64,000 nucleotides of DNA from Phytoactinopolyspora mesophila (GCF_010122465.1 NZ_WLZY01000001.1:1211010-1275009); one strand, 5' to 3'. Counted from the first letter of the stretch, positions 34,836 through 43,911 are shown. Numbers and translations: made by a program. The notes: generated by a model not told the origin, from the sequence alone.

Positions 34836-35138
34836 ATGGTCATCGTCGCTGGACACATCACGGTCAATCCCCAGCAGCGAGACTCCTACCTCGCCGGCTG
34901 TGTGAGCATCGTCGAACAAGCCCGCCAGACCGATGGCTGTCTCGACTTCGCCATCACCGCCGACCTGCTCGACTCTGACCGCGTCAACATCTTCGAGCGC
35001 TGGGAGTCGCAGACCGCAGTCGAGAGTTTCCGCAACAGTGGCCCCAGCGAAGACCAGAGCAGCGCAATTTTGTCAGCCTCGGTCACCGAATACGACATCG
35101 CCAGCACACGGCCCCTGACCGACGACGGCACGGCCTGA
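34836..35138 (+). CDS. Antibiotic biosynthesis monooxygenase (ABM) domain protein
   Basis: Start at 34836 (MVIVAGHITVNP) with GAGGAG upstream. 100 residues, one ferredoxin-like ABM domain: IVEQARQTDGCLDFAITADL and FERWESQTAVESF are conserved positions. Small ABM proteins are cofactor-free quinone-forming monooxygenases or stress proteins. The 280 bp before it show no gene. Confidence 0.85.
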   Translation: MVIVAGHITVNPQQRDSYLAGCVSIVEQARQTDGCLDFAITADLLDSDRVNIFERWESQTAVESFRNSGPSEDQSSAILSASVTEYDIASTRPLTDDGTA

Positions 35139-35186
35139 ACCGTCCACCAAGGCGGAGTTCGTGATGCGCAGCGTGACCTCCTCGTT

Positions 35187-35246
35187 CGCCATGATCATTG
35201 GCTTTTGACCACCGTATACGGGGGTTAAAAGCCAACGATCATGGCG
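35187..35246. repeat. Long near-perfect palindrome (single copy here)
   Basis: Left arm CGCCATGATCATTGGCTTTT and right arm AAAAGCCAACGATCATGGCG differ at one position; the centre contains CCGTATACGG. It lies 50 bp beyond the ABM stop and before the convergent beta-propeller gene, so probably a bidirectional terminator-like element. 35247-35463 holds nothing else recognisable. Confidence 0.75.
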
Positions 35247-35463
35247 CCAGCCAGCCCGTAGGAACCTTGGAAGGACAGGCCGAGGTCGCCGCTGAATAGG
35301 TCCGGAGAAAGAACAGGTACCCGAACTCGTCAGAACCGAGCGCATCCGCATCGGACCTGTGGTAGCGCAGGCTGCATTCTCCGCAGAGGTGGGAGATGGC
35401 TCGTTCAGGCTACGACGCCTGTCAGTCTCTACACGGCTGACGTCCAAGAGCCGCAGCCTCCGG

Positions 35464-36804
35464 CTAGATCCGAAGCATCGTCACTGTGCCCTCGGCAATG
35501 ACGATCGCACTGCGGCCGTCGAGGACATGTGCGGACCACGGCGCGCGGTCCAGCACCAGCCGCCCGCTGGTGTCGCCAGTGCGGGGATCGCGTACCTGGA
35601 GATACCGCGGCTCGGCACCTTTCGCGCCGCCAAGCAGAGCACGCCAACCCGGCAAGGCGGTCGTGACCAGCACGGCGTCCGGGCCTGCTTCGATAGACCA
35701 CGGAGACTCGACCGGCCAGCGCACCAGTTCTTCGGCCGAGGTGCTGTCGAGCACCACAACAGCCTCGTCGTGACGGTTCAGCGTGAACGCCGCGCTGACC
35801 CTCCCGGCCCATCGGTCCCGGGCATGACGTCCGGACATGTCGACATCGTCGATGAGCATGGCGACCGAGTCGTCGGTGAGATTCCATCGGTGAAGGCGCG
35901 TCGACGTCGAGCCGATCTCCTTGTCAAGGATGAACACCGTGTCCGGCTCAGCGACCGCCAGGATGACACATTCCTCAGTATCGACAGCTCGGAACTCGAG
36001 CGGAACCCCGTCCAACCAAGCTCCGACGCCGCACGCCCCATCCCTGAACTCCTCCACGATCATCCGATCCGTCACCCACCCGGTGGAACCAGGGAATCGG
36101 CCGAGCTCCTCACCGCTTTCCGTGCTCCGTAGCGAGAACTCCTCATCCGCGGGCGATTCCCCGTCGTCATGAGATACAGGCATCACGAAGCGCGCCGTGG
36201 GAACGGGATCGGAACCCCGTCCGCCGCGCAACGGCAGCGAAGGAACCAGCACCGCATCGACGGGCTCCTCCCAGACCTCGGAACCCGCACCGAGGTCGAT
36301 TCCACGCACCCGGCTGTAACCAGGCACGGATTCGTAGTACGCGAGCACCCCTGCGTCGACATCGAGGCCAAGAATCCGGAGCGTCGTCACGTCATCGTCG
36401 GACGGAACGGTCCAGGTGGCTTCGGCGGCGCTGTTCCCCGCGACCGGAGTATCGGGCTGGGCATGGAACGCCAACGCTGCCGCGTGTGGTCGCGAGCGCT
36501 GCACACCACGGCCATAGCTGACGACGCCGTCGGGGACGAGCAACGCCGTCGGCTCCCTGCCAACCGAGTAGTCGACACGCTGGAGCACCTCTCCGGACTC
36601 GCGATCTAGCACCACAGCGCCGAGGCGGTCGTGGATGAGTACCCGATCATCGTCGACGTCGACCAGTTCCAGCCGGTCATCCAAATCGACCGACCAGGCC
36701 ACCTCCCGACCGGCGACGAGCATCCGTTGACTCACGACGACGAGGACGAGACTGAGAACGACGGCGGCGGCAACTGTCAGGAGGATCACTCGAGATCGGC
36801 GCAC
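35464..36804 (-). CDS. Membrane-anchored beta-propeller (PQQ-like) protein
   Basis: 446 residues. An N-terminal membrane anchor (ILLTVAAAVVLSLVLVVV) is followed by an all-beta region with repeated blades such as VDVDDDRVLIHDRLGAVVLD, VRGIDLGAGSEVWEEPV and LQVRDPRTGDTSG, typical of PQQ-like/quinoprotein propellers without clear cofactor residues. Predicted extracytoplasmic. Function unknown; single-gene unit divergent from the otr(A)-like region. Confidence 0.78.
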   Translation of the reverse strand: MRRSRVILLTVAAAVVLSLVLVVVSQRMLVAGREVAWSVDLDDRLELVDVDDDRVLIHDRLGAVVLDRESGEVLQRVDYSVGREPTALLVPDGVVSYGRGVQRSRPHAAALAFHAQPDTPVAGNSAAEATWTVPSDDDVTTLRILGLDVDAGVLAYYESVPGYSRVRGIDLGAGSEVWEEPVDAVLVPSLPLRGGRGSDPVPTARFVMPVSHDDGESPADEEFSLRSTESGEELGRFPGSTGWVTDRMIVEEFRDGACGVGAWLDGVPLEFRAVDTEECVILAVAEPDTVFILDKEIGSTSTRLHRWNLTDDSVAMLIDDVDMSGRHARDRWAGRVSAAFTLNRHDEAVVVLDSTSAEELVRWPVESPWSIEAGPDAVLVTTALPGWRALLGGAKGAEPRYLQVRDPRTGDTSGRLVLDRAPWSAHVLDGRSAIVIAEGTVTMLRI

Positions 36805-36990
36805 AACTCGCGAGATTATACGATGGCGCGCTTTCCCGGTGTCACAGTGCCAATCGAATCGGGCGGCTCCCCGGTGCGAGACATCGTCGGGCGTCTGTTA
36901 CCCGCGCGACCTGCGGCTAATTCCGTTGCTGTTCGCCGTGGACTTTGCTTCACTCCCACCAAGTGCTCAGGTACCCAAGCAAGGAGACGA

Positions 36991-37101
36991 ATGATGCGAG
37001 CAGCGTTCATGTCCATTCAGCAGACCACTGACGACGTAAGGGACATGACGCTTCGTGGGCACATTGAACTTGGGAATCCTGGCGCATGTAGACGCCGGTA
37101 A
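36991..37101 (+). CDS. Possible 36-residue leader ORF overlapping the otr(A)-like gene
   Basis: ATGATG at 36991 has a good ribosome-binding site (AAGGAGACGA). The frame runs MMRAAFMSIQQTTDDVRDM and on to a TAA at 37101, passing 47 nt into the resistance gene in another frame. The resistance gene's own GTG has only a weak upstream site, so coupling or attenuation through this ORF is plausible, as leader peptides are known before tet(M)-type genes. Expression is unproven. Confidence 0.4.
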   Translation: MMRAAFMSIQQTTDDVRDMTLRGHIELGNPGACRRR

Positions 37102-39046
37102 AACAACTCTGACCGAGCGGCTGCTCTACGCCGCCGGCGTCATCGACGAGATCGGCAGCGTCGATGACGGCAGCACCCAGACCGACTCTCTCGCATTGGA
37201 ACGGCTGCGCGGCATCACCATCAAGTCTGCGGTCGTGTCCTTCGCTATCGATGACCTCACGGTCAACCTGATCGACACGCCTGGTCATCCGGATTTCATC
37301 GCCGAGGTCGAGCGGGTACTGAGCGTGCTGGACGCCACCATCCTGGTCATCTCGGCGGTGGAGGGCGTGCAGGCGCAGACGCGTGTTCTTATGCGAACGC
37401 TGCAGCGGCTGCGCATCCCCACCGTCTTGTTCGTCAACAAGATCGACCGGCGTGGCGCGCGGTACGACGGCCTAGTCGCTGAGATCGCCGAGAAACTCAC
37501 CCCAGCGGCCATCCCGATGGGAACCGCTCGCGGGCTTGGCACCCGTCATGCCACCTTCGTGCCACACGCCGCCGACAATGCTGGGTTCAGCGCCCACCTG
37601 GCCGAGCTGCTCACGGATCACGACGACGCGCTGCTCGCGGCGTACGTCGAGGAACGGGTCTCGCACCGCCGGCTCCGGAAAGCGCTGGCAGCGCAGACCG
37701 GGCGTGCGTTGGTGCACCCGGTGTTCTTCGGCTCGGCCATCAACGGCGCCGGCACGGAGGCGCTCATCGCAGGGGTCCGGGAACTGCTGCCGAACGCGCC
37801 GATCGACGTGAACGGCCCGGTGTCCGGCACCGTGTTCAAGGTGGAGCGTAGCCCGGCTGGCGAGAAGGTCGCCTACGTGCGGATGTTCTCCGGATTGGTG
37901 CGGGTCCGCGACTCGCTGCGGTTCGGGCGAAGCGGCGAAGAGAAGGTCACCGCGGTCAGCGTTTTCGAACACGGTCAGGCGGTTTCGGCTCCGGCCGTCG
38001 CCGCAGGGCAAATCGGCAAACTCTGGGGACTGGCCGATATCCAGGTAGGCGACCAGGTCGGCGTTGCCCGCGGAACGCTCGGCGACCACCACTTCGCGCC
38101 GCCAACGCTGGAGACGGCCGTCGTCCCCCGACATCGCACCGATAAGACGGCACTCTACGTGGCGCTCACCCAGCTCGCCGAGCAAGATCCGCTCATCAGC
38201 CTGCGGCAGGACGACAACCGCCAGGAGCTCTATGTCTCCCTGTATGGCGAGGTGCAGAAGGAGGTCATCGAGGCGACACTCGCCGACGACTATGGCATCG
38301 GCGTCGATTTCCGTGAGTCGACGACGCTCTGTATCGAGCGACCGATCGGCACCGGTGAGGCAGCCGAGCTGCTTCAGGAGGACTCGAATCCGTTCCGCGC
38401 CACCATCGGCCTGCGGGTAGAGCCGGCGCCGCACGGTTCCGGAATCGAGTTCCGGCTGAGCGTCGACCCACGTACGGTGCCAGCCCACATCTACAAGAAT
38501 GTCGGTGGCTTCACCGAGATGATGGAGCAGTACGTCCGCCAGAGCCTGCGTGAAGGACTCTTTGGCTGGCAGGTGACGGACTGCGTGGTCACGATGATCA
38601 GATGCGGCTACAGCGTCGCGGACGGCCCACCGTCCGTGCGAGGACCGGACAGCACGGCCGCGGACTTCCGCAAGCTCACCCCGCTGGTCCTGATGAGCGC
38701 CCTGGCCCGGGCTCGCACCCACGTGTGTGAGCCGATCCACCACTTCCGCCTGGAGACGCCGCCAGACACCCTCGGGGCTGTGTTACCGGCCGTGGCCCGG
38801 CTCCGCGCCGTCCCAGAGACACCAGAAATGCGAGGTCCGTCGTGCGTGTTGAAAGGCGATATCCCAGCTGCGGCCTTGCACGGGCTGCGGCAGCAACTCG
38901 CTGGGCTCACCCGAGGCGAAGGTGTCGTGGAATCCCGCTTCGACCGGTACCAGCCAATCCGAGGCAAGGTCCCAACGCGGCCCCGCACGGACAACAATCC
39001 GCTCGACCGCAAGGTGTACCTCACGCGCGTTCTCTACCGGCGCTGA
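37055..39046 (+). CDS. otrA: Tetracycline-resistance ribosomal protection protein, Otr(A)-like
   Basis: 663 residues from GTG 37055; an in-frame TGA at 37046 excludes longer starts, and a TTG at 37064 is possible. EF-G-like GTPase: G1 LAHVDAGKTTLTERLLYAAG, G2/G3 RGITIKSAVVSF and NLIDTPGHPDF, G4 FVNKIDR. The C-terminal domains end in GLTRGEGVVESRFDRYQP as in Otr(A). These proteins remove tetracycline from the ribosome with GTP hydrolysis. Very similar in layout to Otr(A) of oxytetracycline producers, but no tetracycline biosynthetic genes are near, so a resistance rather than self-protection role is likely. Confidence 0.9.
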   Translation: MGTLNLGILAHVDAGKTTLTERLLYAAGVIDEIGSVDDGSTQTDSLALERLRGITIKSAVVSFAIDDLTVNLIDTPGHPDFIAEVERVLSVLDATILVISAVEGVQAQTRVLMRTLQRLRIPTVLFVNKIDRRGARYDGLVAEIAEKLTPAAIPMGTARGLGTRHATFVPHAADNAGFSAHLAELLTDHDDALLAAYVEERVSHRRLRKALAAQTGRALVHPVFFGSAINGAGTEALIAGVRELLPNAPIDVNGPVSGTVFKVERSPAGEKVAYVRMFSGLVRVRDSLRFGRSGEEKVTAVSVFEHGQAVSAPAVAAGQIGKLWGLADIQVGDQVGVARGTLGDHHFAPPTLETAVVPRHRTDKTALYVALTQLAEQDPLISLRQDDNRQELYVSLYGEVQKEVIEATLADDYGIGVDFRESTTLCIERPIGTGEAAELLQEDSNPFRATIGLRVEPAPHGSGIEFRLSVDPRTVPAHIYKNVGGFTEMMEQYVRQSLREGLFGWQVTDCVVTMIRCGYSVADGPPSVRGPDSTAADFRKLTPLVLMSALARARTHVCEPIHHFRLETPPDTLGAVLPAVARLRAVPETPEMRGPSCVLKGDIPAAALHGLRQQLAGLTRGEGVVESRFDRYQPIRGKVPTRPRTDNNPLDRKVYLTRVLYRR

Positions 39047-39209
39047 ACAGCCCGCCGCGGACACCAGTCGGCTCTTCCTCGCCGAGTTGGGCACTGAAGC
39101 GTTCCCGGGGCGCACCTTGCCCGGGGTGCAACTCCATCGGCCAGGGCGGTGATGGCAAATGAGTGCCAGGTGTGCGCTCGTCAGGGATGACGGTTCGGCC
39201 AGAGAGCGG

Positions 39210-39791
39210 TCAACGGCGCACCCGATAGCGCAGGTGAAGCACCCGGTTGCCCTGAATCACGACGTCGGGATCCTCCAACAGGTGCTGCGCGTGGACCGAC
39301 CCGAAGTAGCGCTTGCCGGACCCGAATACGACGGGTACGACGTCCATGCGCACCTCGTCGACCAGGCCTGCGGCAAGCGCCTGGCCACCGACGTCGCCAG
39401 CGGCGACCTCGACGATGCGCTCCCCCGCAAGCTCTTGCGCCTTGGCCACGGCTGCCTCGACACCGTCGACGAAGTGAAACGGCGCCTCGGGGTCCCAGCC
39501 CTCGGGCATCGGCCGGTGCGTCACGACCACCACGTGATCGATCCCGCTCGGGGGCTTGCCGTCCCAGCCGTCCGTCATGTCGAAGACGTGGCGGCCGACG
39601 ACGGTCGCCCCGATCTGGTCCCAGTACGCCCGGGTGTAGTCGTAGGACGTCTGCGACACCTTTAGCGCTCCGCTCTCGTCCAACGGCACGTCACCGCTGG
39701 ACAGCCAATCGAACAGCGGTCCGGGCTGATCGTTCTCGTCGGCGACGAAGCCGTCCACCGACACCGAGGCGTACATGACCACCTTGCCCAC
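39210..39791 (-). CDS. Dihydrofolate reductase-like (RibD C-terminal domain) protein
   Basis: GTG at 39791 chosen for its GAGGAG site; the open frame continues upstream without a good start. 193 residues: VVMYASVSVDGFVADENDQ at the start, GATVVGRHVFDMTDGW (NADPH site) and ELAGERIVEVAAGDVGGQAL, VVPVVFGSGKRYF towards the end. Complete fold, unlike the deleted relative at 62104-62385. Physiological substrate unknown. Confidence 0.87.
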   Translation of the reverse strand: MGKVVMYASVSVDGFVADENDQPGPLFDWLSSGDVPLDESGALKVSQTSYDYTRAYWDQIGATVVGRHVFDMTDGWDGKPPSGIDHVVVVTHRPMPEGWDPEAPFHFVDGVEAAVAKAQELAGERIVEVAAGDVGGQALAAGLVDEVRMDVVPVVFGSGKRYFGSVHAQHLLEDPDVVIQGNRVLHLRYRVRR

Positions 39792-39856
39792 GGGGATCTC
39801 CTCTGCTTTGGGTGCCCCCAAATTAGCGTGTCGTGAGCTGTGGTTCTTGTAAGAAA

Positions 39857-40693
39857 TCAATCGGCCGGCAGCGGCCAGCTGTCCAGCACGTGGCCGGGAT
39901 GCTCACGCAGGAACCGCCGCCGGACTTCGACGTACCGGGTCGGCGTGAGCCCGGTGAACGCCCGGAACTCGTGGCCGAAGTGGGCCTGGTCGAAGTAGCC
40001 TGCGCGACCGGCGAGGTCGCCCCAGTCGATCGGTTCGGCCGGGTTGATCGCGAACACGGTGGCGGCGAAGCGGTAGGTGCGGGCCAGCCGCTTCGGCGTG
40101 ACGCCGATGAGCTCCTTGAATCGCTGTGCCAGATGAGTGCTACTGACACCGGCTGCCACCCTCAGGTCGCCGATCGCCACCGCCCCGCCGGTCGCCGCGA
40201 TGACGCTGCTCGTATGGCGGACCAGCCCCAGGCCGGCGGTCTCGCGAAGCCGCCGCATCAGCTCCTCCTCGAGCAGCGTCAGCATCTCGTGCGGTCCGTC
40301 CGCCGTGTCCAGCCGGTCTCGCAGCTCAGCAATGGCGGGCCGGCCCCAAACCTGCTCTACCGTCACCGGCCGGTCACACAGCTCGACCGCGGGCATCGGC
40401 AGGAACGGCGCCAGCCCCCACGGCTTGAAGTGCACGCCGACGGACCGGGTCCGCAGTGGGTAGCCGAACTCCCACGCGCGGGTGGGCATGGTGACCACGC
40501 AGCCGTCGGCGTACCCGCCCGGCTCGATGTCGGTGCCGGCGCGGATGCGAAACGGCGCCCCGAGGTTGACGATGAGCAACGCCGCCGGCGGCGGCAGGGT
40601 CAGCCGGGCGTACGGCGGCGCACCCTCCAGGTAGTAAAGGTCGTCGATCAGCCCGTCCAGCGGCGGTCGCGGCACTCTGGACACATACTCCAC
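39857..40693 (-). CDS. AraC family transcriptional regulator
   Basis: GTG start at 40693 (MEYVSRVPRPP) fits homologues; an ATG at 40732 is the alternative. About 278 residues, an N-terminal sensor (cupin-like beta) then C-terminal double HTH: AIGDLRVAAGVSSTHLAQRF and GRAGYFDQAHFGHEFRAFTG, closing with LTPTRYVEVRR. Probable regulator of a nearby gene such as the DHFR-like reductase, but no operator was found. Confidence 0.87.
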   Translation of the reverse strand: MEYVSRVPRPPLDGLIDDLYYLEGAPPYARLTLPPPAALLIVNLGAPFRIRAGTDIEPGGYADGCVVTMPTRAWEFGYPLRTRSVGVHFKPWGLAPFLPMPAVELCDRPVTVEQVWGRPAIAELRDRLDTADGPHEMLTLLEEELMRRLRETAGLGLVRHTSSVIAATGGAVAIGDLRVAAGVSSTHLAQRFKELIGVTPKRLARTYRFAATVFAINPAEPIDWGDLAGRAGYFDQAHFGHEFRAFTGLTPTRYVEVRRRFLREHPGHVLDSWPLPAD

Positions 40694-40909
40694 GCCCTCA
40701 GCATCGCCGACGTCCCGCCGGCGTGTAAACACATGCCGCTTACGCGCCGATATCGACCGCGGGAACCGGGGATACGCAGTCGTTCAGCCCGCAAGTCGGA
40801 ACGACGACGTCGCCCGCCGGTTGCGCACTGCGGTCAGACTGTGAGCCAATACCGGCTCGAGTAGCAACTACCGTCCTGCCAGCGTTCTTCCTTTGCGGCA
40901 AGAGCGTCG

Positions 40910-41545
40910 TCACCCCTCATGTCGTCGATCGATGCCGAGTGTGGCGATCAGGTCTTCGTGGAGCTGGAACCAGACCCGATGGCATGAGTCCAGATCGGTC
41001 TTGTCGATCCAGTCGTGCTGCCCGCTGCTGGCCTTCTGCAACGCGGAGTCGTAGCGGGTCGCGTATCCGTTGAATCTCGCCAGAACATTTGAAAGGCGCT
41101 CGGACAGGGGTGTGAGTTCCGTGCCGAGTGCCGCGAGCTCGTCGAGGACGTGCTGATCCCATGCGTTGTCGGTGTGATCGTTCGGCGCGAACTTGTCTGC
41201 CATGGTTGGCTTGATCTGCCAGTCTGTGACGGCGCGCAGCAGACGGCCGTTGAGCGGGAGAAAGTCCTGATAGACGGTTTCGATCGTGTGCTGCCGGTCG
41301 GCGTCCTTACGCTCGGCGGCGAGTTGGCGTTCGTTCTCCGCCTTGCCCGCGTCGGTCAGTGACCAGCCGTCGAGGTCGGCGAACGCGACATGCTGCACCC
41401 AGCCCGCCCGTTCCGCGTCGCGCATCACCCGCAGGATCTCGTCGTGGTTCGTTCCGGCGCGCTCAGCGACCGCGGTGCTGTCGGCGAAGCCGAGGAGTCG
41501 TACCGCGTGCAGGATGAGCAATTCCGGCGTTGACTGATGCGTCAC
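40910..41545 (-). CDS. Winged-helix DNA-binding protein
   Basis: 211 residues. The N-terminal ~75 residues look like a winged helix (LLILHAVRLLGFADSTAVAE, DEILRVMRDAERAGWVQHV, WSLTDAGKAENERQLAAE). The C-terminal part is helical with WDQHVLDELAALGTELTPL and no named domain. Start overlaps the stop of 41542-41946. The two regulators are divergent from the ATP-grasp/His-swivel gene at 41995 and probably control it. Confidence 0.7.
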   Translation of the reverse strand: MTHQSTPELLILHAVRLLGFADSTAVAERAGTNHDEILRVMRDAERAGWVQHVAFADLDGWSLTDAGKAENERQLAAERKDADRQHTIETVYQDFLPLNGRLLRAVTDWQIKPTMADKFAPNDHTDNAWDQHVLDELAALGTELTPLSERLSNVLARFNGYATRYDSALQKASSGQHDWIDKTDLDSCHRVWFQLHEDLIATLGIDRRHEG

Positions 41546-41946
41546 GTCCGCTTGTCCTGTCTGCCGCTGAGACGGTTCACATACTGCTGACAGGCCTGCG
41601 GGGAGCGGAAACCCATCGCTTCGGCGATTTGCGCCCAGGTCAGCCCCTCACTTCGTGCGGCGAAGAGCAGCCCGATCTCCACACCTTCGACCTCTGCCCG
41701 CGCCGCCGGGAGCAGCGCCAGTGCGCCCAAGAGATCGTCCGGAGTGAGGTCTGCTGAGCGCCAGAGCGCGTACTGCGTCAGATCGACCGCTGTCGGCGGG
41801 GCCGGGTCGGGGCGCCACGGACGCGGCTCGAGCTGATCAGCTCCCAGATTCAGGAGCCGGTCTTGGGCGTCATGCTCGCGTTGAAACTGCGCCTGGTCCG
41901 CGCTGTCGGCTGGCGTGAAGTCGTGCTTGCGATCCATGCCACCCAT
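41542..41946 (-). CDS. Small helix-turn-helix DNA-binding protein
   Basis: 134 residues. A helix-turn-helix near the C-terminus reads LTWAQIAEAMGFRSPQACQQ; the rest is Asp/Gln/Pro-rich and unrecognised. ATGs at 41946 and 41937 are both possible starts. First gene of a two-gene regulatory operon; its upstream region carries a CAACAT-A-ATGTTG palindrome shared with the divergent gene. Confidence 0.7.
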   Translation of the reverse strand: MGGMDRKHDFTPADSADQAQFQREHDAQDRLLNLGADQLEPRPWRPDPAPPTAVDLTQYALWRSADLTPDDLLGALALLPAARAEVEGVEIGLLFAARSEGLTWAQIAEAMGFRSPQACQQYVNRLSGRQDKRT

Positions 41947-41957
41947 CCTGCTAGCAT

Positions 41958-41970
41958 CAACATAATGTTG
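41958..41970. promoter_or_regulatory. Operator-like palindrome between regulators and ATP-grasp gene
   Basis: CAACAT-A-ATGTTG perfect 13-bp dyad in an AT-rich 50-bp gap. It overlaps a TTGACA-like -35 on the minus strand. Candidate site for either HTH protein, controlling both directions. Confidence 0.6.
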
Positions 41971-41994
41971 TCAATCTTTTGTTGAAGTGGTGGT

Positions 41995-43164
41995 GTGATG
42001 CTGACGGCGCTCTCCGACGCGACGCCTTCGAATGGCGGAGGCAAGGCTGCAACGCTGGGCCTACTGCTGCGCTACGGCCTGCCGGTGCCCGATGGCTTCG
42101 TCGTGCCCGTCGGCCGCGATCAGGACACTCATCCCAAGATTGGGCCGGCGCTTCGCACGGCAATCGCGCATGAGCTTGAACGGCTGGGCGATCCAGTCGT
42201 GGCGGTGCGCTCGTCAGCGGCGAACGAGGACACGGCGCACGCATCAGCGGCGGGCCAGTACGAGAGCATCGTCGGCGCACGAGGAGTAGACGACGTGTGC
42301 GAAGCGATCGCCGCCTGCCGGGCATCTGCCCACACTGCCAGAGTCGTCGATTACTGGCACCGAACAGGCGGCAGCAGCGCCTTGTACTCCGCCCACAGCA
42401 TGGCCGTGCTCGTGCAGCGTGTGATCGAAGCCAATGTGTCGGGCGTGATGTTCACGCCCCAGCAGGCAGGCGACCCGACCCGGATCGAAGCATCCTGGGG
42501 CCTCGGCCTCGCTATCGTTGGCGGAACCGTCACCCCCGACGCCTACGAGGTCGCCGCGGACGGGGCCATCACCTGCACGGTCGCCGGCAAAGAGACCCGC
42601 ACTGACCTGAACATGCGCGGCGGTGTCATCACCAGCACCGTCGCGGCCGAGATGCAGACCACGCGAACATTAGACGACGACACTGTGGCGACGCTCGCAA
42701 AGCTCGGAATCCGGATCGCGACGTTCCTCGAGGGCCCGCAGGACGTCGAATGGGCGGTCGCGGACGGCACCGTGTGGATCCTGCAAACGCGCCCCATCAC
42801 CGCCGCTCTGCCCGCAACCCACGCACGCTATTCGACCGTTCCCGCCCAGACGTTGACCGGAAGGCCTGGATCGCACGGGAACGTAACCGCGACCGCTCGC
42901 GTCGTGCGCGGGCCCTCGGACTTCCCCACAGTCCAGCGGGGTGACGTCGTGATCTGCCCCTACACCGACCCGGGCTGGACACCGCTGTTCACCATCGCTG
43001 CCGGTGTCGTCACCGAGACCGGCGGGGCGCTCTCACACGCCGCGATCGTCGCCCGAGAGTACGGCGTCCCCGCCGTGCTCGGCGTCACGCACGCGACGAC
43101 CCGCATCCAGAACGGAGACAAGGTCACCCTCGACGGGACAGCCGGAACCGTCACCCTTCTTTGA
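41995..43164 (+). CDS. Compact PEP-synthase-like protein: ATP-grasp (PPDK_N) plus His-swivel domain
   Basis: 389 residues, starting at GTG 41995 or ATG 41998. N-terminal PPDK/PEP-synthase ATP-grasp: SNGGGKAATLGLLLRYGLPV, AVRSSAANEDTAHASAAGQY, LVQRVIEANVSGVMFTPQQA, WAVADGTVWILQTRPI. C-terminal mobile domain with the phospho-accepting His in GGALSHAAIVAREYGVPAVL. The C-terminal PEP/pyruvate barrel of PEP synthase (~790 residues) and the central domain of rifampin phosphotransferases are absent. It should move a phosphate from ATP to its own His and then to an unknown acceptor. Followed by a histidine phosphatase gene. Confidence 0.82.
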   Translation: MMLTALSDATPSNGGGKAATLGLLLRYGLPVPDGFVVPVGRDQDTHPKIGPALRTAIAHELERLGDPVVAVRSSAANEDTAHASAAGQYESIVGARGVDDVCEAIAACRASAHTARVVDYWHRTGGSSALYSAHSMAVLVQRVIEANVSGVMFTPQQAGDPTRIEASWGLGLAIVGGTVTPDAYEVAADGAITCTVAGKETRTDLNMRGGVITSTVAAEMQTTRTLDDDTVATLAKLGIRIATFLEGPQDVEWAVADGTVWILQTRPITAALPATHARYSTVPAQTLTGRPGSHGNVTATARVVRGPSDFPTVQRGDVVICPYTDPGWTPLFTIAAGVVTETGGALSHAAIVAREYGVPAVLGVTHATTRIQNGDKVTLDGTAGTVTLL

Positions 43165-43233
43165 CCCCGACCGAGCACACCCCGCGAAAGGAGAACGGGG
43201 GCGACCGAACTTATAGGCGCTCCTGACACTGCC

Positions 43234-43836
43234 ATGGCAACCAGATACCTCTATGTCGCACGCCACGGCGACGCCGACGCCCTCGGCAACCTCACCAATA
43301 CCGGCCGCGAGCAGACCCGGCTCCTGGGTAAACGCCTGACGCATCTGCCTATCGCCGCGGTCTGGCACTCCCCGCTCCCACGAGCCGCGGATAGCGCCCG
43401 CGAACTCGATCTGTTCCTGGGCGGAAGCGCCCCCGTAGCCGAGGCTCCTGAACTCATCGACCACGTACCCTATGTGCCGACACCAGAGGAGACTCCGCCG
43501 TCATGGGCGCCATTCTTCGACGGCTACGGCCCCGAGGAAGCCGCCGCGGGCCACAAGATCGCGCAAAGCCTCACAACCCGCTTCGCCCTCGCACCAGAAG
43601 GCGATGAAGACCTGCACGAAGTGCTCATCACGCACGCCTACCCCATCGCCTGGCTGATCCGCGACGCCCTCGACGCCCCGCCTGTGCGCTGGCTCGGACT
43701 CAGCAGCGCCAACGCAGCGCTGACCGTCATCGAATACCGCCCGAGCGTGCCACCAAGCATCAGCATGTTCAACGACATGAGCCACCTCAGGCACGAACTC
43801 CGCTGGACAGGATTCCCCAAGACGCTACGAGCCTGA
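43234..43836 (+). CDS. Histidine phosphatase family protein (SixA/phosphoglycerate-mutase-like)
   Basis: 200 residues. N-terminal RHG motif (YLYVARHGDADALGNLTNTG) and a second catalytic His in LITHAYPIAWLIRDAL define the histidine phosphatase clan. The RHGDAD...LTNTGREQTRLLG start resembles SixA phosphohistidine phosphatases more than PGMs. It lies 70 nt after the His-swivel protein and may reverse or balance that phosphorylation. Ribosome-binding site before the ATG is weak. Confidence 0.8.
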   Translation: MATRYLYVARHGDADALGNLTNTGREQTRLLGKRLTHLPIAAVWHSPLPRAADSARELDLFLGGSAPVAEAPELIDHVPYVPTPEETPPSWAPFFDGYGPEEAAAGHKIAQSLTTRFALAPEGDEDLHEVLITHAYPIAWLIRDALDAPPVRWLGLSSANAALTVIEYRPSVPPSISMFNDMSHLRHELRWTGFPKTLRA

Positions 43837-43911
43837 CAGATTGCTCGACCGTAGGAGACCACGTAAACTCCGACGCCCGCCTGCGCCTTGCCCGTTTCGC
43901 GATCTAGACAG

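Noticed and set aside
37472-38743. 423-codon minus-strand frame
   Set aside because: Antisense to the otr(A)-like gene and rich in Arg/Gly/His; no recognisable domain.
39054-39209. Possible fragment of a LacI-type or other gene after otr(A)
   Set aside because: A short repeated GGGGCGCACC/GGGGTGCA pattern only; no frame long enough to judge.
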